A model generated the notes under the pieces. That model did no database searches, had not been told where the DNA came from, and worked only from the letters and a program-made list of their open reading frames with translations. A program made the translations under genes and the position numbers. From the NCBI GenBank assembly GCA_947579605.1, contig OX388322.1:8866001-8930000 (forward strand): a stretch of DNA of 64,000 nucleotides, written 5' to 3'. Of this stretch, positions 22,995 to 33,830 are shown in pieces. Positions within the stretch are counted from its first letter, which is position 1, and each line of letters starts with the position of its first letter. Source of the DNA: Athripsodes cinereus. Its lineage: Eukaryota > Arthropoda > Insecta > Trichoptera > Leptoceridae.

Positions 22995-23445
22995 CAAAAT
23001 ATGTTTTGAGAATTTTCAATGATAGTTGACTAAAAAAAGCAAATAAATAAAACAAATGTTTTATTCCACTATTTATTTATTTGACGAGAGTTTTCTTTCG
23101 TCTTATAAGGACATTGTTAATCCTCCCAGGAGGGAAGATTGACAATGTCCTAATAAGACGAAAGACGTCTCTCTCGTCAAATAAACAAAAAGTAGAATAA
23201 AACATTTGTTTTAATTATTTCGCTATGGAATTCTACTACCTAAACACCGACACACTGAATAAAAAAAGCAATGTTCTTTCGTCCAAAAGGAATCCAAAGG
23301 CCCGAATATACCGTTTCATTAACAATGACATCAGAGCGCTGCGAATATAGTGATAGGAGATGACTCAATTGTCGCAGAGACGCTCTGAATGGAGGTGGTT
23401 GGTTTCTTCCCTTCTGGAAGGAGCGTTGAACGGTGAAGTGATAAA
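22995..23445 (+). mobile_element. LINE-A copy split by a foldback
   Basis: The left part, ATGTTTTGAGAATTTTCAAT...GATAGTTGAC, and the right part, AATGTTCTTTCGTCC...GACATCAGAGCGCTGCG...CAGAGACGCTCTGAATGGAG, are contiguous in LINE-A at 7.5 kb. The foldback at 23042-23259 sits between them. The copy is old: frameshifted, and the tail is reduced. Confidence 0.7.
23042..23259. mobile_element. Foldback/MITE-like element nested in LINE-A
   Basis: Two arms of about 85-90 bases read AAAACAAATGTTTTATTC...TTTGACGAGAG...CGTCTTATAAGGACATTG and its complement, meeting at CCTCCCAGGAGGG. About 35 unpaired bases follow the right arm. A repeated TAAAAAAAGCA at 23031-23041 and 23260-23270 looks like an 11-bp target duplication. 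A half copy lies at 63213-63290. There is no coding capacity. Confidence 0.75.
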
Positions 23446-23879
23446 ATAAACAAATCAGGGAGTTTTTTTTTCATGACGTTAGCACGTTGCTTATTGCGTG
23501 GGTGTGCAGAATGGGATACACCCCAATAATGTTACCGAAATCATAACGCTTATGTCGTGAACGCGAATTCAAACCTCAACATTTTAACTTTAAATAAAGA
23601 ATTTTTGTTTATGAATATCTTAATCTTTAGTAAATAATAATACAATATGTTTAATAATTTAATTACGAGAGCTCGACTTATACGAATGAGCATAAAAGTG
23701 TCTTCAATATTATCATTGTAATGGTGTACGTATTCATTCTCAAAACTTCCTTCCGAATTTCAACTCACAGTGCACTTTTTATTGTCAGGAGTATGATGTC
23801 AAATTGCCTCTTTTTGCATATTTTGAATGTATTATTATGACTTTGTAAATTTGATGATCATTGAAATAATAAACAGTGA

Positions 23880-23935
23880 TATTAATGCATCGGGAATGTT
23901 ATGGGATGAGGTGATTCAATTAAACAGCATTGTTA
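23880..23935 (+). mobile_element. Decayed LINE-A scrap
   Basis: GGGAATGTTATGGGATGAGG followed by TGATTCAATTAA aligns with GGAATGTCGTGGAAAGAGG / TGACGCAATTGG of LINE-A. Confidence 0.35.
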
Positions 23936-25998
23936 TTTAAGGACGATCTTTTTATCCACCCTATGTTCAGTTAATATATATTTTAAAATTTATCTTATCA
24001 TAATAATATTATATGAAAATATTAACACATTTTGTTGCCTAATACCTCAAGCAATTTTTTGACTGAATGAGTACGAATGTGTTGTCAATTTTCTAAATAT
24101 AGTTACACTATGTCTTTGTTTTCTTTAAATCCTTGTCTCGTAAGCGTGCTAGTAATAGTATTTTTAGAAGCACTTTGAATGTTATTAATTAGAGACATTA
24201 AATTCCCAAAAGACATTTAAATTCCAAAAATAGTTAAGAGCCATTCTTACCTAAGGTACAAATCAGATTTAGCTCTAGTGGTTTCAAGCAACAATTTTTA
24301 GTAGGCGCAGAGAAAATTATTTAAATAATAAATGAAATAGCTTTATTAATAAATATAAGCCAAAACTTTATATGCAAAAATATTCATGAGTATAAAAAAA
24401 TAGTATGTTTTCACATATAAATAGAATTTAAGTTATATTTATTCTATAAATTGAATTTATTTATTTCCTAATTCAGAGACAGAGCGAGTTCACCCCCACA
24501 TGCTCTCGCTAGGCACAGAGTATGCCTTTTGAATCTAAAAATTTGATAAACTCGCTATATTCTTGATTATTGCGCATAATGACGTTATATACGTAGTATC
24601 CACGGTAAACAACATACCATATTAGTATATAAATAAAACAAATGGTTGGATTATAAACATTTTCTATCATTTTTTTGATTCTGATTTTTTTTTATGTGTA
24701 TGCAGTTTGTCATAATAATTAAGAAAATCAAAGGGTCGTAAATAAATAAATCAACGTGCATCATAAAATTCACGACATTTTAAGATTAATCTTGGTTTCA
24801 AAATTTTATTAAAACTCTTGTATTATTAAGGATAATTTGTTTAAAATAGCACCACTCAACCTATCATCATTGCGACGGTAATTTTCAAAAAATATTTTCA
24901 CGATATTTCTCGAAGCAAAATAAAACTAAAATAGTAAAATCGCATTTAAAAATGTTCAAAATATAATATAAATATAAAAAAATAACATAAATGTTATCCA
25001 GAATATAAAATATATTAAAAATAAAATGGTAGTAATTTTGCTAATTCGTTTGCATGAAATCACAAAAAAGGGGTGTTGAGCCCTCTTAATAGGTGTAGAG
25101 TTATTAATTTGTTAATACTATACCATTGTCAAAAACAACTACCTTCTATACTGGCCTATTATAATATGCATATGCATAACATCGGCATATCTTAAAAAGT
25201 CTTTCAGCAAATGTGAGTAGTGTCAGAATACCTTTCACGGTACTTAAAGTTTTTATGACGCATAATATTACAAATAGTAATAATAATATATTCCCTTCCT
25301 AAATGACCTGGAATAATGAATACCTACTGCGCTCTCCTGATGTGACATTGTGTTTGCTGGTTTTATACGAATCTTTACACACAATGTTAGATAAGAAGTG
25401 AAAGAAAAACACAGAATTCTTCGTAATAAAACTCGTCTGACGACGGTATTGCGTGAAGGTTTATGATATTTTTATCCATTTTTAAAATGAAACGAGTAGT
25501 AAACCTTTGTATGACACTTTTATATTCTTGAAAGCCTGTGTTAAGTGTAGGTGGTGGATTAGAAGACACGAAATAAAAAAAAAGCTTACTTAATGTGCAC
25601 GCTTTGTATTATCTTTCTTTGGATAGATAAAATGTAAAATTATATCATAGGAATTCCTATGAATATGGAGTCTGCGGTCTTTCGTTTTGGATATAATATT
25701 AAATTTTTTTTTTTAATACTGGGTATATTGAGGCCAGTGTTGAAAGGCCAATCGAGGACGGGTGAAAATAGAAACAAAATACGTGCAGGAGCCAAGGAGT
25801 TTAATTGCCGACTAATATAAGAAAATTGTTACATAGAACAAATGCATCGCTACATAGTATATAGCAGTATGACAAGCGAATCATATATATGCACCCAATT
25901 GAGCTAGTTTATTATAAACATTTTTTATGTGATTTAACAGCCAGAATATTATCAAAATAGATTTGAATTTTTCATTTTGCCGAAAGTTTTGCTAACTT
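23936..25998. other. AT-rich stretch, nothing recognised
   Basis: Two slightly G/C-richer patches (about 24478-24540 and 25730-25800) carry no recognisable motif. Short chance frames only. Confidence 0.45.
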
Positions 25999-25999
25999 G

Positions 26000-26225
26000 A
26001 TCCGATCTTTCATTTCCTTCAATTTTGATAGATAAGGTTGTATTTTCCCAGCGGTTGGGTATCTGGCAAAGAATTGTTCTCCCGCTCTTATCTATAAGTT
26101 TTCGAGTTTCGTGTGAAAGGCAGGACGACGTTCGAAAAAATAAAGACATTTTACATATTAAATTCAGTAATAAGGTTTGCCACCTATCCTGATTGTCTGA
26201 ACGTGTGGGATATACCATCATGTTA
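26000..26225 (+). repeat. S-element, near full length
   Basis: Order: GGCAAAGAATTGTTCTCCCG, TCTATAAGTTTTCGAGTTTC, ACATTTTACATATTAAATTC, GGTTTGCCACCTATCCTGAT, then a shortened end GTGGGATATACCATCATG. A deletion removes the region that holds the CTGGCTACCCC block in other copies. Confidence 0.7.
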
Positions 26226-27025
26226 AAGAGATAGAGATTGTTTTTTCAAAATTGCGAATTTCATATTGCATTCAAAATGTCAGTTTAATGATGAAAATGA
26301 GTAAAGGATAATCTGAGTGAAAGAACAACCTTGCATTATGTAAATATTGTATGCAATATGGTCATTCATAATCCACTTGATGCTTTGCCACGAAAAATAG
26401 GAAGAAATTAGGTCATTTTTAGAGCCATGCGATCAAATATTATTTATGAAGTTTAAAATTTTTAATACTTTTTTTATTTTTAAAATAAATTTAGTAGAAC
26501 CAAAATAATTTTACTTATTTATATAAGGAAAATATTTGTACGTCATTAGTGTTCTTTGTACAAATATTAGCAGATTTTCGTATTCAGAGCGAACTTAGAA
26601 TGTTTGTATAACCTCTCATAATTTATTTAAAATTATATACCCTTTACATTTTATTTGGCTAAGGAGAATTATTTCCTTCCACGAAAATCCCTTCGGCTTA
26701 TTAATTCCAAAAATTTACCATTATATCTTAAGTACGGAGATACCTAAATACACACACATACATATGTATGTGTAAATACATATTATACATATAAAGGTAT
26801 AGATTAATCACTTAATACCACGGCGACGTTACCAATTCCACTTATTCCTCTCATGATTATTCTCATATCAATGCTTTTAGAGCGGATGACTGCATTCACC
26901 GCTGTAAAGCGACGTCGTATGTGTACATACGAAGGTGATCACATAAATCCCTTTCGTTCAAATGTTTGTGATTAATATTTGGAGATTAACAATACTATTA
27001 GGTGCATAATAAGATTTCTCTGTTT
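26226..27025. other. AT-rich stretch with a short palindromic repeat
   Basis: ACACACATACATATGTATGTGT near 26752 is a small self-complementary dinucleotide-type repeat. Nothing else was recognised. Confidence 0.4.
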
Positions 27026-27200
27026 TTTTTTAAAGATATATCTGGGTTTTTGTTATAAACCCAAATACAACCTTATACACCTTTCACAGTAAGCTACTAA
27101 AAGCTTGTGTCGTGAAAGGGGAGTTTACCGGCACCTGGGATCGAACCAGGGACCCCTTGTTCACGAGGCCGAGACTACCTCCAGGCTACTGACGAACTAG
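27026..27200 (-). repeat. tRNA-derived SINE (SINE-T1)
   Basis: A full-length minus copy. The A-rich tail (TTTTTTTTTAAAG on +) is followed by GATATATCTGGGTTTTTGTT, ACCTTTCACAGTAAGCTAC and GTCGTGAAAGGGGAGTTTAC, then a tRNA-like head with the B box complement (GGGATCGAACC) and CTACTGACGAACT. The anticodon-arm region has lost a few bases (GAGACTACCTCC). Confidence 0.9.
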
Positions 27201-27930
27201 AACTGTGTCATAATGAAATTCAAATATTGACTAAAATATATATAGGGTGGTTTATAACGGTTTTATGTATTCAAATAGATCTCACACAGGTGAAAAGCCT
27301 TAAAAATGGGATCATATGCTTGTACACAAAGTTCTGAATAACGTGACTAGATACATATATGAAAACCCGTGAAAAACTAGGGTAATATGTATACCGTTGC
27401 CGATTCTGTGAGATGCCATTCTCTATTCGTCTACCCTGGAAAACACTTGCGTTAATGTGTAGTTAACCAAAGCAAAGGAGGTGCTCCTCTTAGAACCATA
27501 TCAATATGAAGTATTTAGGCACTTTTGTCATTCTTCAAAAGAAGAAATATTTCTTATACAAGAGACTCAAAACGAGTAAAGGACTTCATCTGTTTTAAGA
27601 ACTCTACGTAAATAAATAAATTTGAGTTTGCTTAACATGACTATATTTGACCACAGAATACTATAAAATGATATGCTGTAAAAGTTGTTTTTATAAAAAT
27701 ATCGTAATAGATGTATAAAGTCTTGTTCTCCCGTTGTCTGGTTGGATGGCCGATGGTAATTCCTATGGGAAGCGTTTCGTAAGACCTTATTATTATATTA
27801 CAAATGTACAATGTATAGAAGACAGTTTACTATTGTCATTCTTATAACAAATTATACAGGATGTTTTGGTATACTCATAAAGTATTTATTCTATACGTAC
27901 ATTATTATTACTTATCGTGTCGAAACCCAG
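27201..27930. other. AT-rich stretch, nothing recognised
   Basis: No coding frame or shared repeat was found. Confidence 0.45.
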
Positions 27931-27931
27931 A

Positions 27932-28165
27932 GAAAAAACCTATCAAACTGATCTCCAGTACTGCGCAAAACACACAGCAGGTGGAGATGCGTCAAAAATA
28001 TCCTCCATAGTGCAAGTGACAGGGCACAATGGACACTCCAACAAGTGTGGCATAGTCTGTGCTGCACCACAGTCACATGCTCCGGATTCGTCCTGTAGGA
28101 AGCCCCATCGTTCTCTATTGCAAGGAAGGAACCTCCAAGTGGTGCCCCTGGAAGGTAACTAAATC
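27932..28165 (-). mobile_element. LINE C-terminal Cys-rich tail
   Basis: On the minus strand one frame reads ESGACDCGAAQTMPHLLECP followed by LCPVTCTMEDIFDASP and AVCFAQYW before a stop. A C-x-C...H-x3-C tail next to a P-LCP and a W near the end is the usual C-terminus of Jockey/R1-type reverse-transcriptase proteins. The longer frames on other registers here are shadows. Confidence 0.65.
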
Positions 28166-28424
28166 TTATACTCGAATGCAAACGGAATTTCAACTGCAAA
28201 GTTACCAAGAACCGAACCTTTCAATACGAACCAGAAAAACCTATTGAAATACGTACATTGGAACAAAAATTCACAATGAAATCTAGAAATTAGTCGTTGA
28301 CCTTTCAGCTATTCGATTTTGAGACTCTTTCTGAAATATGTGAATTTGTTATTTCTGTTCTAACTATTAAAATAATACCTATCCGTGCAATTTTTTCGAA
28401 TGTGTCTAACGACAGCCAATTTAA

Positions 28425-28575
28425 TATTTAAGAATAATAATAATAAAAATCTTTATTGCACAAAAAAAGTTAACAATAGAATAAAAAAACATGACAACAT
28501 TACAACTGAATACATAGTTTTGTGCAATGGGCGAGTTTATCGCAGAAGTGCGATTTCTTCCAACTAACCCATTTA
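28425..28575 (-). repeat. LINE 3' UTR with (TTA)n tail
   Basis: On the minus strand GTTGGAAGAAATCGCACTTC and AAACTCGCCCATTGCACAAA lead to GTGCAATAAAG and a (TTATTA)n tail. A shorter relative at 57058-57145 shares GGGCGAGTTTATCG and CTTCCAACTAA. The shared 3' block and short-repeat tail point to a retroposed LINE end. Confidence 0.55.
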
Positions 28576-28879
28576 AAATAAAAAGAAAAGTCAATAAAGC
28601 ATTAAGAGCTCCATTATAATCTCGAGGTTTGTTTTGTTTTATTTTGTTACTCTTTAATGATAATAAAAAGTTATCATGTTTACTTAAATTATAAAGGATA
28701 GTTTGTTACAAGAAATGTCTCGTACTTTGTTTTCGTTTTGTTTTATGAGACTTGTCCAAATAAATATTACAAAATGTTAAATGTTATCTCTGAAATATTA
28801 GAATTGCAGAACCTATGCTTATTCATAGATTTCATACGTATTATACCCTACAGTCAAGTAAGTATGTACATTTATATGT

Positions 28880-29130
28880 TGCAGGGTGCACCCGGTAAAG
28901 AATTGATCTACCATTCTTTTCCGTAAGTTTTTGAGTGCCCGTTAAAAGACAGCTGTTCGAAAAAATTAAATTTTTTGACATTTTAAAGTCAGCAGTTAGG
29001 TTTGCCACCCATCTTGAAAATCTAATTTTTTTCTTGACACGGAGAGGATAGCTTGCATGTTTATTGCATGCAACTGGTCTGCTGGCTATCCTACTTGTGG
29101 GATATGCCGTGATGGGATAGTAGTTGTAGT
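28880..29130 (+). repeat. S-element, full length
   Basis: A good plus-sense copy: CAGGGTGCACCCGGTAAAGA, TCCGTAAGTTTTTGAGTGCC, AGGTTTGCCACCCATCTTGA, ACACGGAGAGGATAGCTTGC, GGTCTGCTGGCTATCCTACT, GTGGGATATGCCGTGATGGG, then a (TAG)n-type tail. It has no pol III A/B boxes that I can see, so its 5' head is not obviously tRNA-like. Confidence 0.85.
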
Positions 29131-29339
29131 AGTGATCACCCTTTGTATAATATACACACATATTATGCTCTTGTGTTATAAACATTTTAAGAAAGGTTTG
29201 CCTTCAGCATATAAATGCGAATAAAACTTTTCTGGCCAACGTAATACTCGTATTACGATCTAGAGCTTCGACCCGGCTATGCTTAGGCAACAATCATCCA
29301 ACTATAAAAAAATCAACATAAAGATGTCATATAGGTATT

Positions 29340-29903
29340 TATAATAATAATAATGAGGGAGAGACATTAAGACATATTTTGTCTGGATGTTCTCTTCTTT
29401 CCGGAACAGACTATTTGAAAAGACATGATCAGGTAGCAAAAATATTACATCAAAATTTAGCTTTAAAATTTAAATTAATTGAACCGGAATCAAAATTACC
29501 ATACTATAATTATTGTCCAGTATCGGTACTTGAAAACAATGACACTTATCTCTACTGGGATCGACCAATTCAAACTGATCGAACTATTCTAGCTTATCGA
29601 CCAAATATTGTGTTGGTTGATCGCAAGCCGTAAAACATACATCATAGACATTACTATACCGCACGATGAAAATTTAAATAAAGCTGAGCAAGATAAGATA
29701 ATAAAATATCTTGATCTTGCTCACGAAATCAAAGATATGTGGAGAACACCTACCACAATCATCGTGCCTATAGTGTTGTCTGTGAATGGTTTAATACCTA
29801 AGAGTCTGTCAAGCAATCTCAGAAAACTGGGAGTAGATGACAGGCTCAAATACAGCATGCAGAAGGCTGTACTTCTTTCGTCCACTAAGATGTTGAGGTT
29901 CTT
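29340..29903 (+). mobile_element. LINE C-terminal part with an endonuclease-like domain
   Basis: After a (TAA)n run, a frame reads GETLRHILSGCSLLSG (the H...C half of a zinc knuckle), then YLKRHDQVAKILHQ and DRPIQTDRTILAYRPNIVLVD. It then shifts frame near 29615-29633 into KTYIIDITIPHDENLNKAEQ, MWRTPTTIIVPIVLSVNGLI and MQKAVLLSSTKMLRFF. The RPNI...D...IDI pattern after a CCHC-type knuckle recalls the PD-(D/E)xK endonuclease at the C-terminus of R2/R4-type LINE proteins; clade and activity are inference. The 5' part with RT is missing, and the far end is interrupted by the LINE insertion at 29904. Confidence 0.6.
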
Positions 29904-30372
29904 TTTTTTTTTTTTTTTTGCCCTTGGTGCCCTTGCTGCATAAGGTCGTTCACGTGGACGGAGCCTATATGCGGCAGTGGGTGCCCCCCGTGGGTCTTGA
30001 ACCAGTTCCGACCAGCTCCTCCTGTCAGCCGCAATGCTCTTCGCATCCTCGGGCTTCAATCGTCTGTGGAGAAGGTCGGACTCGATGTGTTTCAGCCATG
30101 TTTTTCTCGGAGCTCTTCTATTTGTTTTCCACTCCGGTGGTCTCTGTTTCCAGAAATATATCTTAATTTTTTGACAAACTCGAAGTGTTTCAAATGAGAT
30201 GCCTACGAGAAATTCTGAAAATGTCCCTACGCAACCGTATACGGAACGAAGTAATTAGATTGCACTGCGATAACCAAGCACCACTGGAAGAGGAGATCCG
30301 CAAACGCAGACTAAGATGGTTTGGACACGTGTGCCGAATGGCCCCTACAAGACTGCCATACCGGGCCCTCTG
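29904..30372 (-). mobile_element. LINE fragment with a 5' inversion
   Basis: The minus strand of 30166-29918 reads FWKQRPPEWKTNRRAPRKTW, then LKPEDAKSIAADRRSWSELV, and ends in poly(A) (T-run at 29904-29919). The plus strand of 30178-30372 reads LEVFQMRCLREIL, then RKRRLRWFGHVCRM and PYRALWK. In LINE proteins LRWFGHV...RALW comes directly before KQRPP..., so the two parts are consecutive pieces of one element, the upstream one turned around. This is the product expected from twin priming during insertion. The target is the preceding LINE. Confidence 0.75.
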
Positions 30373-30468
30373 GAAACATTTTGAATATAAATATATTTTA
30401 ATATTTTATGGTTTTTGTTATTTAATGTTATATTTATATTTTATTGTTCATCTTATATTGTGTTCAAA

Positions 30469-31749
30469 ATGTAGAATCTAATATTGTTTTGTTAAATAAA
30501 TGAGATATGAGATAATAATAATATCCTTTGATATCCAGGATATTTGGATAGGTTATTTTTTTCCCGGCATTAGACTTTTACGTTACAAAATGAATTTAAT
30601 TTTTCTATTCATAAGAAATATTTACAATGAAATTTGAAATATAAGACCTTGATAAAAATTTATGGCAAAAATTCACTTCAATGCAAATTAAACATTTGGT
30701 GATATTTAGTTTACAAAATTTTTGATTAATTCAAACAAATCACATTGCATCCTTAGATGAGAATTCTCATAAAGGCTATTATTATTCATCAATGTTGTTT
30801 TTTGAAAATTGCAATGAGAGCGCAAACATACAAACATATTTAGAAATGAAACCAAAGTTTGTTAGAAACCTTCTGTATTCTGTACAAGGTAACTGATATA
30901 TTTGTGGACAAGTATTGTATAATTTTGAAATTAAACTTTTTTTAGTGTTCCGTAGGCTATGTAGTTCGACTTTTATTAATAGTTTTGTGAACTACCGAGT
31001 AAGTGAAAATGTTGTCCAATTTCCTTCATAAATAAATTGTTCCATATTAAAATACCTATAAGCGACGTCATTTCATTTGAATGTGACATCACAACTTCGA
31101 ATTATTCAACACTTCATGCATGAAAATTGGTTAACGTCGGTTCAAAATGACGTCGCTTATAGGTATTTTAATATGGAACAATTTATTTATGAAGGAAATT
31201 GGACAACATTTTCACTTACTCGGTAGTTCACAAAACTATTAATAAAAGTCGAACAACATAGCCTACGGAACACTAAAAAAAGTTTAATTTCAAAATTATA
31301 CAATACTTGTCCACAAATATATCGGTTACCTTGTACAGAATACAGAAGGTTTCTAACAAACTTTGGTTTCATTTCTAAATATGTTTGTATGTTTGTGCTC
31401 TCATTGCAATTTTCAAAAAACAACATTGATGAATAATAATAGCCTTTATGAGAATTCTCATCTAAGGATGCAATGTAATTTGTTTGAGTTAATCAAAAAT
31501 TTTGTAAACTAAATATCACCAAATATTTAATTTGCATTGAAGTGAATTTTTGCCATAAATTTTTATCAAGGTCTTATATTTCAAATTTCATTGTAAATAT
31601 TTCTTATGAATAGAAAAATAAAATTCATTTTGTAACGTAACAGTCTAATGCCGAGAAAAAAATAACCTATCCAGATATCCTGGATATCAAAGGATATTAT
31701 TATTATCCCATATCTCATTTATTTAACAAAACAATATTAGATTCTACAT
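30469..31749. repeat. 1.28-kb inverted repeat with ~600-bp arms
   Basis: The left arm runs 30469-31074 and the right arm 31146-31749 in reverse complement, with about 70 bases between, flanked by GCGACGTCATTT and its complement. Compared stretches differ by only about 2 in 130 bases. Outer ends: ATGTAGAATCTAATATTG and its complement. The arms carry CCTTTGATATCCAGGATATT and CCCGGCATTAGAC, also found at 9.4 kb. A 79-codon minus-strand frame at 31187-31426 is open in the right arm but has a stop in the left arm. No transposase was recognised. Confidence 0.9.
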
Positions 31750-33644
31750 TAAGTGTTTACTTCAGAAATGAAATTGTTTTTCGAAGAAACAACCAACGTA
31801 AACTTTCACGATCATCTCTATATATATTTTTTGATTAGAGCCCCTGGTGTACCAACCATTTGATAATCTCCATTTAATATTTAGCCTCCAATACGCGTAA
31901 GGTTTCCAGTTTGTATTAACTTTTAGGATACGATGTCCAATTTTTGTGTACAGAGTGCTTCGAAACTTACTTTGCCATGTAAACAACTTTGAAAACTAAA
32001 AATACTGCAACTTCAGTTTGCATCAAATTATGTAAGGTATACCTTATTTATTTATTCATATAATAAACGGCTTTCGCCTTTTACAATGTTAAATCATCTT
32101 ATAACAATTTTTACACACCTTCAAATGTGATGATCAAATCACATCAAATCAAATATGAAACTAGATACAGAATGAAGTTTGTTAAAATCGAGCAACGGTG
32201 TAAAATACAGTAAAATATTTGAAAATCAGTGACTAAAATTTAAAAATATATAATATAGAACATGTTTTGATGATTCTTATTTTTCTGCATTTGTATTTCA
32301 TTTTTTTTTACGGACAGGCCGAAAGAAAATCAGTTAGCTAAAGTTGCTTAGTGATAATCTTTTCAATGTGTCTGTCGAATAAATGTTGATTTGACGTTAA
32401 AATATCCAAGTGCAAAGTTTTTCGTTTGACAAAAAAATTCGGAAACACCTTGCACAAACCTACGCACTATTTGGTAATGAGATAAGATATAAAAAAAGGT
32501 AAAGTAAAATGCCTGGAGGCTTCGTGGTATAAATCTACGTAACTCCCATTTGGGGGGCCATTATTTATCCTTTTAAGGACGGAAAATGTGATGCCTCCTT
32601 TTTACTTGTGCGTTTTACGTGAGTTTGCAGTAAAAAAATATATTTTTAGTTTTATAGGTACATCTCTGTACCAGATTATTGTGGGACATAAATTCTTATA
32701 GAGAATAAAAATATCAAGTTGTATAATATGTATTATAGTATCTCCCAGAGGATTTTAAATAGAAATATACTATTTTGTAAATTCCTCCATTTCAATACAG
32801 GAATGTTTATTACGGCTATTGAATGGGATATTCGTGTCCTTATGTGCCTATCATTTTATACTCCATTGGGAATTGTATAAACCCTTGAAGTAATCGAGCT
32901 GATATAATAGGTTGAATAATACCATATTTCAAGAAAACCACTCTGAGCGAATAATATAAATTATTAAAATGATATATATTTTTGTTCAAAGTGCGTTTTT
33001 TAATAACGCTATCGCATCGTAAGCGTTTTTGTGTTTATTTTATATCCATTTTAGTATCATTTCGCCCAAATTTTCGTTTTTATGAAAAACCTTTTTATTT
33101 ATAGCAATCATAAAAAAATATATTTAACATATTTTTGATACGTATAACTCAGTATAGGTTAATTTACAAATATGTACCTGGGGTAACCTGCGATAGTATA
33201 ATTATTAAATAAAAAACATAACAAAACATTCGATTTCGGTATACAATGACAAAGGAATCTAACAACAACTATTGATAAATCAACCCATTTAGTTGATTAA
33301 TGTAAAAGTTATTAATTCAACACTCAACTAGATGAGAAGTAATGTAATATAATAATAAAGAATGAACTTTACTAAAATAGTTCGTATTATTCTTCTTCCT
33401 TAAGTTAATTAGTTTATTTGTTACTTTGGTATATAAGATGTAAGTATTTATGTAATTTATTTAGCCCTGTCGACAGCACTTCTAACCACTGAATAGTAAC
33501 AAGTTGTAACAATAAGTCAATGCTTATTTCATTAAATGGAGAAGGTAAAGCCGCATTAGATTATAATAGCTCTCCAATAGTTTTCTACCAGAATTATCAG
33601 CTTTCAGTAAACTGTCAAGCAAAACAGCTGTGGGACAACTGCAT
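31750..33644. other. AT-rich stretch with one LINE tail stub
   Basis: A patch at 32500-32600 (CTCCCATTTGGGGGGCC) is G/C-richer but unrecognised. The only repeat is the stub at 32047-32112. Confidence 0.4.
32047..32112 (-). repeat. LINE 3' end stub with AATAAATAAATA tail
   Basis: On the minus strand AACATTGTAAAAGGCGAAAG and CCGTTTATTATATGAATAAA end in an AATAAATAAATAAGG tail. A 3' UTR that closes with AATAAATAAATAA is typical of the LINE ends in this window. No coding part remains. Confidence 0.5.
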
Positions 33645-33830
33645 ACAATCAACGCATAGGCCGTCCTCTCTAAATCATAAAAAATTAGACGTGTGACATA
33701 CTAGATCGTTGAATTAGAGATGTCTTATGTTTTATAAGTTACGTTTTATATAAGTAAACCTAAGTTTTACAGGACACGCAAACACAAAAAAGGGACACAT
33801 ATTCTTTTGTTATTCTTTGACTCAACTAAG
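33645..33830 (-). repeat. Degraded S-element
   Basis: Ordered weak matches: CAACTGCATACAATCAACGC, AGGCCGTCCTCTCTAAATC, TTGAATTAGAGATGTCTTAT, then TTTTACAGGACACGCAAAC. The order agrees with the family; identity is low. Confidence 0.45.

Noticed and set aside
27912..28208. 98-codon minus frame and 81-codon plus frame
   Set aside because: The Cys-rich LINE tail is in a different minus-strand register; these frames lie across it.
29608..29943. A single protein reading through the T-run at 29904
   Set aside because: The last Phe residues and what follows come from the poly(A) of an opposite-strand LINE insertion; the real LINE frame ends in the interruption.
31187..31426. 79-codon frame in the inverted repeat as a gene
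   Set aside because: The mirror arm has a stop at the same place, and no motif is recognisable; more likely neutral sequence.
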